Below, in pieces: positions 17,591 through 27,426 of a stretch of DNA of 64,000 nt. Source of the DNA: an uncultured Cellvibrionales bacterium. GTDB taxonomy: Bacteria > Pseudomonadota > Gammaproteobacteria > Pseudomonadales > GM7GCV1. A model generated the notes under the pieces. The model had not been told where the DNA came from. It saw only the letters and a list, made by a program, of their open reading frames with translations, and ran no database searches. Position numbers and translations under genes: made by a program. The DNA is taken from NCBI GenBank assembly GCA_913063225.1, contig CAJXYP010000008.1, positions 1-64,000 of the forward strand, given 5' to 3'. Position 1 is the stretch's first letter, and the number at the start of each line of letters is the position of its first letter.

Positions 17591-19204
17591 ATGATCATTG
17601 CAAAAGTTGAAGCTCACCTTAAATCCTTAGGTATTACCGATATTGCAGAACTGGTTTACAATCCTAGTTTTGAACGTCTCTACCAAGACGAACTAGCCCC
17701 AGAATTAGAAGGTTATGAAAAGGGTTATCTGTCTGAAAGCGGCGCAGTCAACGTTTTTACCGGCGAATACACCGGGCGCTCTCCCAAAGATAAATACATC
17801 GTTAAAGATGACACCACTAAAGACACGTTGTGGTGGACTGGCGAAGGCGCGAAAAACGATAACAAGCCTCTTAGCAAAGAAGTCTGGGACGAGCTCAAGC
17901 TCAAAGTAAGTGATGGCCTTTCCGGCAAAAAGCTCTACGTAGTAGATGGCTTTTGTGGTGCCAATATGGATACCTGCTTGCGAGTTCGTTTTGTTATGGA
18001 AGTTGCGTGGCAAGCGCACTTTGTTAAAAACATGTTCTTGCGACCTAGCGACGAACAGCTCGCAAACTTTGAGCCGGACTTTGTTGTTATTAACGGTTCT
18101 AAAACGAGCAATCCGGATTTTGAACGTCACGGAATGAATTCCGAAACCTTTATCGCCTTTAATCTGACTGAGCGAACTCAGCTGATTGGTGGTACTTGGT
18201 ACGGCGGCGAAATGAAGAAAGGTATGTTCTCGGTAATGAACTACCTTCTGCCTTTGAAGGGTATGGCTTCGATGCATTGTTCGGCCAATCAGGGAAAAGA
18301 AGGCGATGTTGCTATTTTCTTTGGCCTGTCGGGCACCGGCAAAACTACACTTTCTGCAGATCCAAAACGGGCTTTGATCGGAGACGATGAACACGGTTGG
18401 GACGACGGTGGTGTATTTAATTTTGAAGGTGGTTGCTACGCTAAGACGATTGATCTTGATGCGGAAAAAGAGCCAGATATTTTTGCGGCTATCCGCCGTG
18501 ATGCGCTCTTGGAAAACGTAACTATCGATGACAATGGCGTACTTGATTACACCGATAATTCCGTAACGGAAAATACTCGAGTGTCCTATCCGATAGAACA
18601 TATCGAAAATATAGTTAAGCCGGTTTCCAAGGGCGGGCACGCACAGAAGGTTATTTTTCTAACCGCTGACGCCTTTGGGGTTATGCCTCCGGTTTCTAAA
18701 CTGACCGACGACCAAGCGCAGTATCATTTCTTGTCTGGCTTTACCGCTAAACTAGCGGGTACTGAACGCGGTATTACTGAGCCGACACCAGCTTTTTCTG
18801 CCTGTTATGGCGCAGCCTTCCTGTTGCTGCATCCCACCCAGTATGCAGAGGTTTTAGCTAAGCGAATGCAAGCTGTTGGTGCAAAAGCATATTTGGTTAA
18901 TACGGGCTGGAACGGTACCGGAAAGCGTATATCGCTACCCGAAACTCGAGCTATTATTGATGCTATTTTGGATGGCTCAATTGAAGACGCGCCTTCAGCA
19001 ACCGTGCCTATATTCAATGTTGAAATTCCTACGCAACTACCTGGTGTGAATGGCGATATTTTGGATCCGCGCAGCACTTATGCGGATGCAGCCGAATGGC
19101 AAACTAAGGCAGAAAACCTTGCCGGGTTGTTTATCAATAACTTCGTGAAGTTTACTGATACCGAAGAAGGTAAGTCTTTGGTTGCGGCTGGTCCGCAAAT
19201 TTAG
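17591..19204 (+). CDS. pckA: Phosphoenolpyruvate carboxykinase (ATP)
   Basis: The 537-residue enzyme converts oxaloacetate and ATP to phosphoenolpyruvate and CO2 in gluconeogenesis. Its signatures are all present: [11 protein letters not shown] near the N-terminus, the kinase-1a loop [15 protein letters not shown] (about residue 245), the metal-binding [10 protein letters not shown], and [13 protein letters not shown]. Length matches bacterial ATP-type enzymes. It has its own promoter and a strong terminator and stands as a single-gene unit. Its opposite strand holds a 311-codon open frame that is only a shadow. Confidence 0.97.
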   Translation: MIIAKVEAHLKSLGITDIAELVYNPSFERLYQDELAPELEGYEKGYLSESGAVNVFTGEYTGRSPKDKYIVKDDTTKDTLWWTGEGAKNDNKPLSKEVWDELKLKVSDGLSGKKLYVVDGFCGANMDTCLRVRFVMEVAWQAHFVKNMFLRPSDEQLANFEPDFVVINGSKTSNPDFERHGMNSETFIAFNLTERTQLIGGTWYGGEMKKGMFSVMNYLLPLKGMASMHCSANQGKEGDVAIFFGLSGTGKTTLSADPKRALIGDDEHGWDDGGVFNFEGGCYAKTIDLDAEKEPDIFAAIRRDALLENVTIDDNGVLDYTDNSVTENTRVSYPIEHIENIVKPVSKGGHAQKVIFLTADAFGVMPPVSKLTDDQAQYHFLSGFTAKLAGTERGITEPTPAFSACYGAAFLLLHPTQYAEVLAKRMQAVGAKAYLVNTGWNGTGKRISLPETRAIIDAILDGSIEDAPSATVPIFNVEIPTQLPGVNGDILDPRSTYADAAEWQTKAENLAGLFINNFVKFTDTEEGKSLVAAGPQI

Positions 19205-19230
19205 GGTTTAGCTTTACAGCTAAATAGAAA

Positions 19231-19257
19231 AAAGGGACGCTATAAGCGTCCTTTTTT
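19231..19257 (+). terminator. Rho-independent terminator of pckA
   Basis: GGACGCT (19235-19241) pairs with AGCGTCC (19245-19251) around an ATA loop, extended by A-T pairs, with six T bases following. Confidence 0.9.
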
Positions 19258-19320
19258 AATTCTTGGAGATTGAGGTTAAAAGTATTTTCTGGGGAGCTTT
19301 AGGTAGTCCAATAGATTTCT

Positions 19321-19680
19321 GCCGCCACGAGGCGTAACTTTTGGTTGATTGTCGCTATCCCTGCCGCCAAGCTTTCGGCCAGTCTAAAGCCTGTCCAAAT
19401 GTGCTCCTGCAAATTTGTGCCAAAAGTAACCAAAACCAAAAAGAATAAGACCTTCAGTCGAAGTGCGGGTTTAGGCCCCGTTTGAGCTTGCAGAGTTGAG
19501 AGTTATTTATTGGGGTTAAGGGTGCATGGACGCGCGCGAAAATGCGATCCAAGTAGGATGCGAGTGATCACGGCCCGAATAAATGGCTTGGAGCGAGGGT
19601 AGCCGCAGGCTAAGCGATCGGGGTGTCCTTTCTTTTGGTTCTTTACTTTGGGCACGCAAAGAAAAGAACGCCCCCCTGGC
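19321..19680. repeat. Non-coding hairpin-rich element, probable dispersed repeat
   Basis: The 497 bp between the pckA terminator and the RND permease gene have no credible gene. They hold paired segments: 19334-19344 (GTAACTTTTGG) pairs with 19420-19430 with one mismatch, and 19638-19650 pairs with 19657-19669 in a twelve-pair stem broken only by one A-A mismatch around the loop GGCACG. From memory this pattern (CTTTTGGTT ... CTTTG-loop-CAAAG ... AAAGAAC) occurs in intergenic dispersed repeats of several Gammaproteobacteria. No second copy is in the window, so the repeat status is inference. The flanks 19258-19320 and 19681-19756 show nothing clear. Confidence 0.55.
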
Positions 19681-19756
19681 AACGGAAATGTTTAAATTAA
19701 CTAATTCGGTAGCTAGTAGCTAGGCCTATAGCGCCAAGCTGTGGGCCATCAGCACC

Positions 19757-22700
19757 TTATTGAGCCATGTCTTTTCGCCAGCTTTTTATCTTCATTCGTA
19801 CCTCTTCACTGATGGAATAAATGCAGGGCACCATCACTAAGGTAACCAGTGTGGCGGCTAGTACGCCCCAACTAAGCGATGTAGCCATAGGAATTAGGAA
19901 TTGGGCTTGAGTACTCTTTTCGAGCATTAAGGGGGTGAGGCCAGCAAAGGTTGTAGCCGAAGTTAGGAAGATCGGACGAAAACGATCCCGGCCCGCCTGA
20001 ATAATGCAATGCGTTGGGGAAAAACCCTGATCTCTTAGTTTATTGGCTCGATCAATAAGTACTAGCGTGTCATTAACAATAACTCCAGCCGCCGCTAATA
20101 CGCCCATCAAGGAGAGTAGGCTAAGAACTTGCCCTGTGACGATATGACCCACTACCGCTCCAGCGAACCCGAAAGGAATGGCCGCTAGAATAATGAGTGG
20201 CTGACTAAGGGATTTAAACTGGATGGCGAGTAAACCGTATATAACAATCATGGCAAGTGCTCCGAGGCGCAGTAACTCAGACATAAACTCTAGATTTTCC
20301 AACTGAGCTCCGTCTAAGGCGATACGGACTGTCGGGAAAGCTCTGTGGAAATCCGCCGAGTGTTCTTCTAGGAAGGTGGTTGCTACGCCACCAGCGCCCT
20401 GATTTCCCGCGCGGCGAAAATCAGCTAGTACGGTTATAGACGCGCTGCCATCGATTCGGGTAACGCTTGAATAGCCTTCCACAAAACGGGTTTCTGCGAG
20501 ACTGTTAAAAGGTACTTCTCTTTGATCTGGAGTTCGAATCAAGAGATTATCCAATAGCTGCGTTGAAGATCTCTCTTCTTCCGGATAGCGCAGCATTACT
20601 CGAACATCTTCTCTGAATCTTGGTATGCGTTGTATTTCTTCGCCGTAAAATACTTGCCGCATCTGTTGAGCAAGCACCGCTGGAGTGGCTCCAAGTATGG
20701 CGGCTAGGTTAGTGGGTGCGATTTCCATTTCAGGACGACCGGCGTTGAGTGTGTCACGCACGTTATAGACGCCTTCATAGGTGCTAAGTCTTTCAGCCAC
20801 CCAGTCAGAAGCCACCTGCAGTTCCTCTAAGGTTCGGCCTTCCAGACGAAAAGCGATATCCGCGTTACCTCCAAATTGAATAGATCCGGTAAAGGTAACT
20901 TCCTCGGCCTCTGGAATTGCTCCAACTTCTGCTTCCCATACATCGGCAAATATAGTTGAGTCGACACTGCGCTCCTCGGGTGAGGTAAGCTCAACCGTGG
21001 CGTTTACGCTGCTTCCAAATCCCAAAATAAATACTTCTTTGAGAATATTTTCGCCGTATTCTCGTTCCACTATATCTACTGCGCGATAAGCAGCCTGCTC
21101 CATGTGATAGGCGATTGCTTCGATTTCCGAATGGGGCACTCCTGCCGGTAGGTCCACACTGCCATCTATGTATTCGATTGGAACTGTGGGGAAGGTTTCT
21201 GATTTAACCCATCCGCCCATATAGAGGGCCACAATAAGGATAAATACCGAAAAAAATCCGGACACCGTCAGGCCTCTGTGGTGCAGGCAGTAGCGCAGAA
21301 AAGGGCGGTACTTGGTTACGAGAAAATAGTCCAGTCCATTACTGGTGGCCAAGCGCCATTTTTGCAATATCGGCAGAAAGCGGCTTGGTTTTTCCGGTTT
21401 TAGGTGGGACAGATGAGCCGGCAGTATCAGTAGGGATTCGACGAGGGAGAATGCCAGTGCCAAAATTGGAATGGTGGCAATGGGTGCCATAAACCGGGCA
21501 AAGTCTCCAGGTAAATAGAGCATCGGTATAAATACGATGATGGAGGTGGTCACCGCAAAAAATACCGGCGAGGACATTTCTAACGTGCCTAACTTAGAAC
21601 CTTCTGCACCCCAAGTTCCGCGTGTCTGCACACGGTGGATGTTTTCGCCAATAATAATGGCGTCATCCACCACAATGCCAAGCACAAGAATAAAGGCAAA
21701 GAGCGTGATCATATTTATTGAACCGCCTATTATCGGCAGAACAAAAAGGGTACCGACAAAAGAAACAGCGATGCCAATAGTGACCCAGAAGGCCAGAGCC
21801 GGCCGCAGAAACAGCAGCAATAGGATAAATACCAATATCAGACCACCAGTGCCGCTGCGTTCTAGGGTAGCTAGCCGCGCTTTGAAGTAGGTTGATGAAT
21901 CTCCCCAGACATCGAGATAGACACCCTCTGGCAAGGTGGCACTGCGCGCTTCAACAAAATCGTATACAGCCTGGGCGGTTTTAAGTACGTCAGGATCTTC
22001 CGTTACCATCACATTTAAAATGGCGGCGGGTTTACCGTTAAATCGGACAAGCAATTCATCTTCGGTAAATCCATCGATGATATTGGCAATATCACCCAGC
22101 CGAATTTGGCTGCCATCGGAGTTTGTAATAACGGGTATATTGGCAAAATCCGCACCGTTATATCCCTGCTCTCTAACCTGAATCTGTATATCACCGTTAC
22201 TTGTGCGGATTAAGCCGCCGGCAACCGTGATGGAGTTACCGCCAATTATTTGCGCCAATGAGTCTAGGCTTAGCCCGTAGGTGCGCAGTGTGGCCTCTGA
22301 TACCTCAATAGCAAGTTCGTATGCCCTTGTTCCCTGTATCTCTACCAGCGGAATATTGGGGAGCTGGGAGAGTTCGTCCTTAAGTGTTTCTGTATATTCT
22401 TTGATTGATGCTTCATCTGCATCTCCGGAAATAGCAATGCCAACTACCCTTTGTGAAAAGCGCACTTCTCCAACAATAGGGCGCTCGGTATCTGTTGGAA
22501 AAGTATTGATGGAATCAACTCGAGACTTGACCGAGCTGAGCAGGCTTTCAAAAGAAAATCCGTCTGACGCTTCAACGATAGCAACGCCCTGATTTAGTGA
22601 TGAGATGCAGCGCAGTTCTTCGATTCCCTCGAGGCCCTCCAGGGCTTCTTCAATGCGGATACAGATTTGTTGCTCTACTTCACGTGGGCCGGCACCAGGA

Positions 22701-22855
22701 TAAGCGACAGAAACACTCACCATGTCCAGGTTGAACGCAGGAAACATTTCCTTGTCGATATTACTAATTCCGGAAAGGCCGCCAATCAGCAAAAACATCA
22801 TCATTAGATTTGCCGCGATAGGATTTTCGGCAAAATACTCGATTAGTTTTTTCAT
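19757..22855 (-). CDS. RND efflux permease (AcrB/MexB-like family)
   Basis: The 1032-residue inner-membrane protein has the two-fold RND plan: helix 1 at residues 12-30, a first periplasmic loop, helices 2-6 with the proton-relay segment VLGIVVDDAIIIGENIHR, a second loop and helices 8-12 with GVIVNDTLVLIDRANKLR. In the first motif two Asp residues fit the proton-translocation pair. It pumps substrates with proton drive in complex with the adaptor encoded 1 bp upstream and an outer-membrane channel; the tolC gene at 59.5 kb is a candidate partner. It resembles the less studied export RND group rather than AcrB itself, and no drug specificity can be assigned. Confidence 0.9.
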   Translation of the reverse strand: MKKLIEYFAENPIAANLMMMFLLIGGLSGISNIDKEMFPAFNLDMVSVSVAYPGAGPREVEQQICIRIEEALEGLEGIEELRCISSLNQGVAIVEASDGFSFESLLSSVKSRVDSINTFPTDTERPIVGEVRFSQRVVGIAISGDADEASIKEYTETLKDELSQLPNIPLVEIQGTRAYELAIEVSEATLRTYGLSLDSLAQIIGGNSITVAGGLIRTSNGDIQIQVREQGYNGADFANIPVITNSDGSQIRLGDIANIIDGFTEDELLVRFNGKPAAILNVMVTEDPDVLKTAQAVYDFVEARSATLPEGVYLDVWGDSSTYFKARLATLERSGTGGLILVFILLLLFLRPALAFWVTIGIAVSFVGTLFVLPIIGGSINMITLFAFILVLGIVVDDAIIIGENIHRVQTRGTWGAEGSKLGTLEMSSPVFFAVTTSIIVFIPMLYLPGDFARFMAPIATIPILALAFSLVESLLILPAHLSHLKPEKPSRFLPILQKWRLATSNGLDYFLVTKYRPFLRYCLHHRGLTVSGFFSVFILIVALYMGGWVKSETFPTVPIEYIDGSVDLPAGVPHSEIEAIAYHMEQAAYRAVDIVEREYGENILKEVFILGFGSSVNATVELTSPEERSVDSTIFADVWEAEVGAIPEAEEVTFTGSIQFGGNADIAFRLEGRTLEELQVASDWVAERLSTYEGVYNVRDTLNAGRPEMEIAPTNLAAILGATPAVLAQQMRQVFYGEEIQRIPRFREDVRVMLRYPEEERSSTQLLDNLLIRTPDQREVPFNSLAETRFVEGYSSVTRIDGSASITVLADFRRAGNQGAGGVATTFLEEHSADFHRAFPTVRIALDGAQLENLEFMSELLRLGALAMIVIYGLLAIQFKSLSQPLIILAAIPFGFAGAVVGHIVTGQVLSLLSLMGVLAAAGVIVNDTLVLIDRANKLRDQGFSPTHCIIQAGRDRFRPIFLTSATTFAGLTPLMLEKSTQAQFLIPMATSLSWGVLAATLVTLVMVPCIYSISEEVRMKIKSWRKDMAQ

Positions 22856-22856
22856 A

Positions 22857-24023
22857 TTAGTCTTCGGCTATAACTGGTGTGACTTCTTCTCCGGGGAAGA
22901 CCCAGAGTGGACGATTAGTGACAACCAGGTCTCCATCATCTAGACCCACAACCAGTATCTGAGAATCGGCATGGGCAACGACATCTATCGCCCGTATTTC
23001 CAATTGATTGCCGTTGGCCAATAAAACCTGCTCGCGCTCAAATAGGGCCGACTGATTAACCCATACCGCATTCTCTATAGGTTCACCTGTTAGGCGTACT
23101 TCAACAAATTGACCAGGGGCAGGTGAAGGAGAGTCGAAATTTGTTTCATCTAAATCAACTAGGACCTCTGTCATTTGAGTCATTGGATCCATGAGTGGAC
23201 TGACATGTTTGATAAGGCCCATTTGGGAATCGGAAAGTCGACCGATTTGATAACTGATTTCAGCAGACATGTTCTCCAAGTTTAGATCACCGCGAGCTTG
23301 CCAGCCGAGGTCGGAAATCTCATTGGGAGTGAGAGAAATATTGATTTGCACGCGTTCGGTGGAATGCACGCTGGCTATGGGTGTTCCGGTCGTTACAAAT
23401 TGGCCAATATCTGCGTGGCGGGCGCTTATGACGCCATCAAAAGGTGCAATTATTTGTGTGCGCTGAAGATTTAGCTTGGCTTGCGCAACGCCAGATCGAG
23501 CAGCCTCCGTTTGAGCTTTTGCAGCGTTTAGTTGAGGCTCACGTAGAAACAGTGCGTTGGCTTCACTATTCCCCAGATCACGCCATTCTCGCTTGGCTTG
23601 GTCTGATAGGCCTTGCTCTGTAGCGAGCTGCTGTTGTGCGGAAGCTAGTGAAGCTTCGCTCTGTGCCAAGGCGACCAGGTAATCATCATCTTCAATAGTT
23701 ACCAGTGGATCATTTTTATCAAAAGAAGCACCGTCTCTAAAATTCTCTGGGACAGACTCAATAATGCCCGACACTCTTGATACGATTTGAATTTCGTGGG
23801 GGCTGCTAACTCGGCCGGTGGTTGATACTACTGGACTAGCTGAGGAATTCGTTACTTTGACCACCAATATTTCCGGTGCTATCGATACTTCCGGTTCAGC
23901 AGGCTGAGGCTGGGGTCGATTTTTAACAATCACTACAGAAAGAGCAATTGCTAGGGCAAAGACTGTCACGGGAATCCATCTAGAAAGACGAGCTCGTGGA
24001 CGGCCGGTTTGGTCAAATATCAT
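22857..24023 (-). CDS. RND efflux periplasmic adaptor (HlyD/MFP family)
   Basis: The 388-residue protein has one N-terminal helix (WIPVTVFALAIALSVVIVK), a lipoyl half (VSGIIESVPENFRDG), a coiled-coil hairpin rich in Ala, Gln and Glu (about residues 115-180), the second lipoyl half (IIAPFDGVISARHADIGQFV) and beta-barrel and membrane-proximal domains. It bridges the permease and an outer-membrane channel. It precedes the permease gene by one base pair, so both are one operon. A perfect palindrome lies 60 bp upstream of its start. Confidence 0.9.
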   Translation of the reverse strand: MIFDQTGRPRARLSRWIPVTVFALAIALSVVIVKNRPQPQPAEPEVSIAPEILVVKVTNSSASPVVSTTGRVSSPHEIQIVSRVSGIIESVPENFRDGASFDKNDPLVTIEDDDYLVALAQSEASLASAQQQLATEQGLSDQAKREWRDLGNSEANALFLREPQLNAAKAQTEAARSGVAQAKLNLQRTQIIAPFDGVISARHADIGQFVTTGTPIASVHSTERVQINISLTPNEISDLGWQARGDLNLENMSAEISYQIGRLSDSQMGLIKHVSPLMDPMTQMTEVLVDLDETNFDSPSPAPGQFVEVRLTGEPIENAVWVNQSALFEREQVLLANGNQLEIRAIDVVAHADSQILVVGLDDGDLVVTNRPLWVFPGEEVTPVIAED

Positions 24024-24082
24024 ACAAATTTCCTGATATTAAAGCCGCAACACAGGATAACTTGTGTTCAGCATGGAATTTA

Positions 24083-24101
24083 TGGTTGATATTATCAACC
24101 A
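24083..24101. promoter_or_regulatory. Perfect 19-bp palindrome, candidate repressor operator of the RND operon
   Basis: TGGTTGATATTATCAACCA consists of 9-bp arms around a central T. It lies 60 bp upstream of the RND adaptor start, where TetR-type repressors of efflux operons commonly bind. No regulator gene is encoded within the neighbouring genes. Function is inferred from symmetry and position. Confidence 0.5.
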
Positions 24102-24149
24102 AGTACAAACGAAGCAAGAAGGCCACAAATAATCCACATTTCTTATCGG

Positions 24150-26279
24150 CTAAATACTGTCGTCGCCCAATTTCTGTACCAGCTTTAAGGCGTTGATGGG
24201 TTCAGCAATAAGCATTCCCTGCCCGTATTCGACACCCCATTCGCGTAAAGTATCCCAGTTGTCTTGGCGGTCAATTCCTTCGGCGACAACTTCCACTGAA
24301 AATGCTCTGGCCAATGCTATTAGAGCTGTAACCATGTTCCGGTCATTGTCCGATTCCATAAGGTTAGCAATAAATATCTGGTCGATCTTTATTCCGTCAA
24401 CCGGAAAGTCTTTCAGGTGCCGTAAGGAGCTGTAACCGGTACCAAAATCGTCTAGCCATATACGAAACCCCATATCTCTTAGCTTTTTCATGGTGCCACG
24501 CACTTGGTCATCATCGCTGTGAAGAAAGGTTTCTGTTATTTCCAGCTTTATTCTTCGCGCTAGGGGTTCACGATTCTTGGTCAGCTTTCGGACGGCTTCA
24601 GGGAATTGCTTACGCAGTAAGTTGGAGGCAGAAATATTCACCGAAATGCTGATCTCCGGCATTTCTGCAGCGCATAAATCTTCGAGCAATGAAAATGATT
24701 TGTTGAGTACCCAAAGATCGGTCGGAAGCGCAACTTCATTGTGTTCGACGATGGCAATAAATTGCTCCGGAGACAGATATCCTAATCTAGGGTGGTTCCA
24801 TCGAATAAGGGCTTCTGCGGCAGAAATATCACTAGTAGCCATATTGATGATCGGCTGAAAAAGCAATTCCAACTCATCCTCGGATGCTAGGGCTTTTTGA
24901 AATTCCACCTTGATAGTTGAAGAGCGGAATTGGGCATTATTCATTTCAGGTTCATAGAACCTATAAGTTCCTTTACCGAGATGTTTACTGGTGTACATGG
25001 CGGCATCGGCATTGTTCAACAGTGTGCTGGGTGTTTCTCCATCATCCGGAAAATTGGCAATTCCAATGCTGGCACTGGTATGGATGCGTTCTTTTTCAAC
25101 AATTACGGCAGTGCTCAGGGCGGACAGAATTTCTTCGGCTAGGACGGACACTTCGGCACAATTGCGCATCGGAGCCACGAATAAAGTGAACTCATCGCCG
25201 CCGATGCGAGCTAAATGGTTGACCTTCGCTGCGGGCTCGATTCCTGCGAGGGTTTTGCGAAGTCGATCACTAATAGCTCTGAGAGTTCTATCGCCCGTTT
25301 CGTGGCCAAGAGAGTCGTTCACTTCTTTGAAATCATCAATATCAATAAATAAAAGGGTTCCTGTTTGCTTCTCTTTGCCTAGCACTTCCAGGCTCTCTTC
25401 GAGACGAGTCTGAAATCCGGATCGGTTTAGCAGCCCCGTTAGCGGGTCATGGAAGGCCAAAAATTTTACCGATTGGTTCTGCATTTCCAACTCGCCAGCC
25501 ATAGAGTAAACAGCGCTGGCAAGCTCTCCAATCTCATCGTTTCGATCGAGCTTCGTCAGGTTATGTCCGTTGCCTTTGCCTAGAGCAACAGCGTGCTCTC
25601 GCAGTTTTAAAATAGGTTCGTACAGGATCGCAGAGAGCTTATCTGCTGCGTAATAGCTCGCAAGCAGCAATAGAATTAAAGCAGAGATAGCCACCACAGA
25701 ATAGAAGCGCACTCGATCATTGGATGCTGCGAGTATTTCTGTTTCTGCAATTTCATAGGCAGCGTAAGTGCTTTGAGCGCTTGCAGTTATGCAAACTATT
25801 CCTAAGAGTTGGTCGCCAACAAATACCGGGCTATACACAAAAATATTGGAGCCAATGGTATCCAGAACCGTTTCACCTTGGGAGATCACTGACAGCTGTT
25901 CAAATGTTAAGTTGCTCGGACTTCCCAAGTTGGTGACAATCTGCGAACCATCATTTACTACTTTCCCCTCAGCGTCTAAAAGCAGCGCTTTTTCGAGCCT
26001 ATCGTCTCCAGAAAAGATCATTAGATAATCGGTAACAGCAGCGGAGTTATCTAAGTAGAGCGGATTGGTTAGGGATTCGGTCAGGTGTCTGGACATGTGT
26101 ACCAGATATGTTTCAACCTGTTCCTGATAACTCCCCAGCATCACCGAGAGATTTTGTTCGGCCAAATTCCTCATGTCAGAGCGACTGAGACTTATCAATA
26201 TCACAGAGAGTGTAAGAGTCACAATTAGCGTGACAACGGAGAGAGTTAAAGCAAACCGGGTCTTAAGGTTGAGTCTCAT
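24150..26279 (-). CDS. Membrane GGDEF-EAL protein (cyclic di-GMP turnover)
   Basis: The 709-residue protein has a transmembrane helix at about 9-31, a periplasmic sensor domain to about 190, a second helix (VVAISALILLLLASYYAA), a HAMP domain (to about 275), a GGDEF domain with intact GGDEF and no RxxD inhibitory site before it, and an EAL domain with AEALIRW, NISASNLL, LEITET, DDFGTGYSS, KIDQIF and VVAEGID. All main phosphodiesterase residues appear present, so it may make and break c-di-GMP, with the sensor choosing. It ends 127 bp before the RND operon promoter region. A small gene overlaps its start by 4 bp (ATGA), which indicates translational coupling. Confidence 0.9.
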   Translation of the reverse strand: MRLNLKTRFALTLSVVTLIVTLTLSVILISLSRSDMRNLAEQNLSVMLGSYQEQVETYLVHMSRHLTESLTNPLYLDNSAAVTDYLMIFSGDDRLEKALLLDAEGKVVNDGSQIVTNLGSPSNLTFEQLSVISQGETVLDTIGSNIFVYSPVFVGDQLLGIVCITASAQSTYAAYEIAETEILAASNDRVRFYSVVAISALILLLLASYYAADKLSAILYEPILKLREHAVALGKGNGHNLTKLDRNDEIGELASAVYSMAGELEMQNQSVKFLAFHDPLTGLLNRSGFQTRLEESLEVLGKEKQTGTLLFIDIDDFKEVNDSLGHETGDRTLRAISDRLRKTLAGIEPAAKVNHLARIGGDEFTLFVAPMRNCAEVSVLAEEILSALSTAVIVEKERIHTSASIGIANFPDDGETPSTLLNNADAAMYTSKHLGKGTYRFYEPEMNNAQFRSSTIKVEFQKALASEDELELLFQPIINMATSDISAAEALIRWNHPRLGYLSPEQFIAIVEHNEVALPTDLWVLNKSFSLLEDLCAAEMPEISISVNISASNLLRKQFPEAVRKLTKNREPLARRIKLEITETFLHSDDDQVRGTMKKLRDMGFRIWLDDFGTGYSSLRHLKDFPVDGIKIDQIFIANLMESDNDRNMVTALIALARAFSVEVVAEGIDRQDNWDTLREWGVEYGQGMLIAEPINALKLVQKLGDDSI

Positions 26280-26485
26280 TGAAATTCCGATGGCTGATCA
26301 ATAAACCTTATCAGCTCTTCTAGTTGCTCCATGCTGTTCTGCTTGAGTGCAGAGTAAAAGCGCATTGAAAAAAGATTTCCAAAGATGTGTATCTTATTCG
26401 GCCTATTAATATTCTTTGCTGTGGGCCTTGAGTTATTCCATCGGTTTAAGGCAAGATTCAACCAGTGGGTTATTGTTTTACTCAT
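26276..26485 (-). CDS. Small protein of unknown function upstream of the GGDEF-EAL gene
   Basis: ATG 26485 gives a 69-residue basic protein preceded by CAGGA at 8 bases; a longer start at 26503 lacks such a site. Nothing in it resembles a known domain: it has a Trp-rich N-terminal segment (THWLNLALNRWNNSR) and an acidic C-terminus (EQLEELIRFIDQ). There is no signal peptide or membrane helix. Its stop overlaps the start of the GGDEF-EAL gene in ATGA, the usual sign of a coupled operon, which supports it being real. It could be a regulator or partner of that enzyme, but this is only context. The 267 bp upstream of it, to the LON-domain gene, hold a small palindrome (26577-26591) and nothing else clear. 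Confidence 0.5.
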   Translation of the reverse strand: MSKTITHWLNLALNRWNNSRPTAKNINRPNKIHIFGNLFSMRFYSALKQNSMEQLEELIRFIDQPSEFQ

Positions 26486-26752
26486 CTTTGGTTCCTGAAC
26501 CAACCCCTACGTCCATTGAGGGATATGTGCTGATAGACATTCTATATTGTTCCGACGCCAACCGCCTTAGAGAAATCCTTAGTGTCTAAGGTGAATGGCC
26601 GCCACACCCATCGCCACCACTCTGTTTTAACACGCACCTGCCTCACTTACCTGATTGAGCGATTTAAGCAATTTTCGGGTTTTGGGCCGATGCATGTCAA
26701 TGGAATAGCGCGCAGTCGATTGGCGGCTTTCGCGAAAGAAAACCCCTAGCCT

Positions 26753-27340
26753 ATGTCGATTCGTCCAGAAGTTGAGAGTTTGTCTTTGTTTCCTCTGTCT
26801 CGTGCAGTGGTTCCAGGAGTCATCTTAAAGTTACAGTTGTTCGAGCAGCGCTATTTGAAACTTGTGCGCGATTGCATGGCGGCGGGCAAAGGGTTTGGCG
26901 TGGTGGGCATTAAATCCGGATCCGAGTCAGCAAGCGATACCAAGTTCCATAATTTCGGCTGCAGGGTGCAGGTTGAGGATTGGGATCAGCTACAAAATGG
27001 TCTGCTCGGAATAAGCGTTCGTGCAGACGATCGTTTCTCGCTGGGCTCCATTGAGCAGCTAGACGATGGACTTTGGATGGGGCAGGTTGAGTGGTTAAGC
27101 GATAAGCGAAAGATGCCAGTTACAGCGGACTACGAAGGCCTCAAAGACTTATGTGAGTCTTTGGCTGCACACGCGGGACAAGCTATTGATTTAAATGAGG
27201 ATGCGGCGAGTCTCGGCTGGGCGATTGCAAACTTGCTGCCAATCAGCAACGAGGATTTTGCACATTTACTCTCTGAAGATGACCCTCTTGAACGGTTAGA
27301 AATATTAGCCGCTCAAATTGACGAGCTATCTATGCGTTGA
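26753..27340 (+). CDS. LON peptidase substrate-binding domain protein
   Basis: The 195-residue protein is a stand-alone Lon N-terminal domain: it opens with LSLFPLSRAVVPGVILKLQLFEQRYLKLVRDCM, matching the start of the domain, and contains GFGVVGIKSG. It lacks the AAA+ and protease parts of Lon. Such proteins are common next to proA in this group of bacteria and their role is unknown, possibly substrate or protein binding. ATG 26753 has no strong ribosome site. proA starts 86 bp downstream. Confidence 0.85.
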   Translation: MSIRPEVESLSLFPLSRAVVPGVILKLQLFEQRYLKLVRDCMAAGKGFGVVGIKSGSESASDTKFHNFGCRVQVEDWDQLQNGLLGISVRADDRFSLGSIEQLDDGLWMGQVEWLSDKRKMPVTADYEGLKDLCESLAAHAGQAIDLNEDAASLGWAIANLLPISNEDFAHLLSEDDPLERLEILAAQIDELSMR

Positions 27341-27426
27341 AGGCGCTTCATTCGATGAAGTATTTTTCCGTTTCGTTTAGAATGCGCGCACTTATTAGTT
27401 TGTAGAGCACGCCTTGGAAACAAGGT

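Noticed and set aside
17705-18640. A 311-codon open frame on the minus strand
   Set aside because: It lies wholly opposite pckA, has no ribosome site or recognisable domain, and is a codon-bias shadow.
24917-25413. Several overlapping plus-strand open frames
   Set aside because: All are antisense to the GGDEF-EAL gene, whose protein is complete and well conserved.
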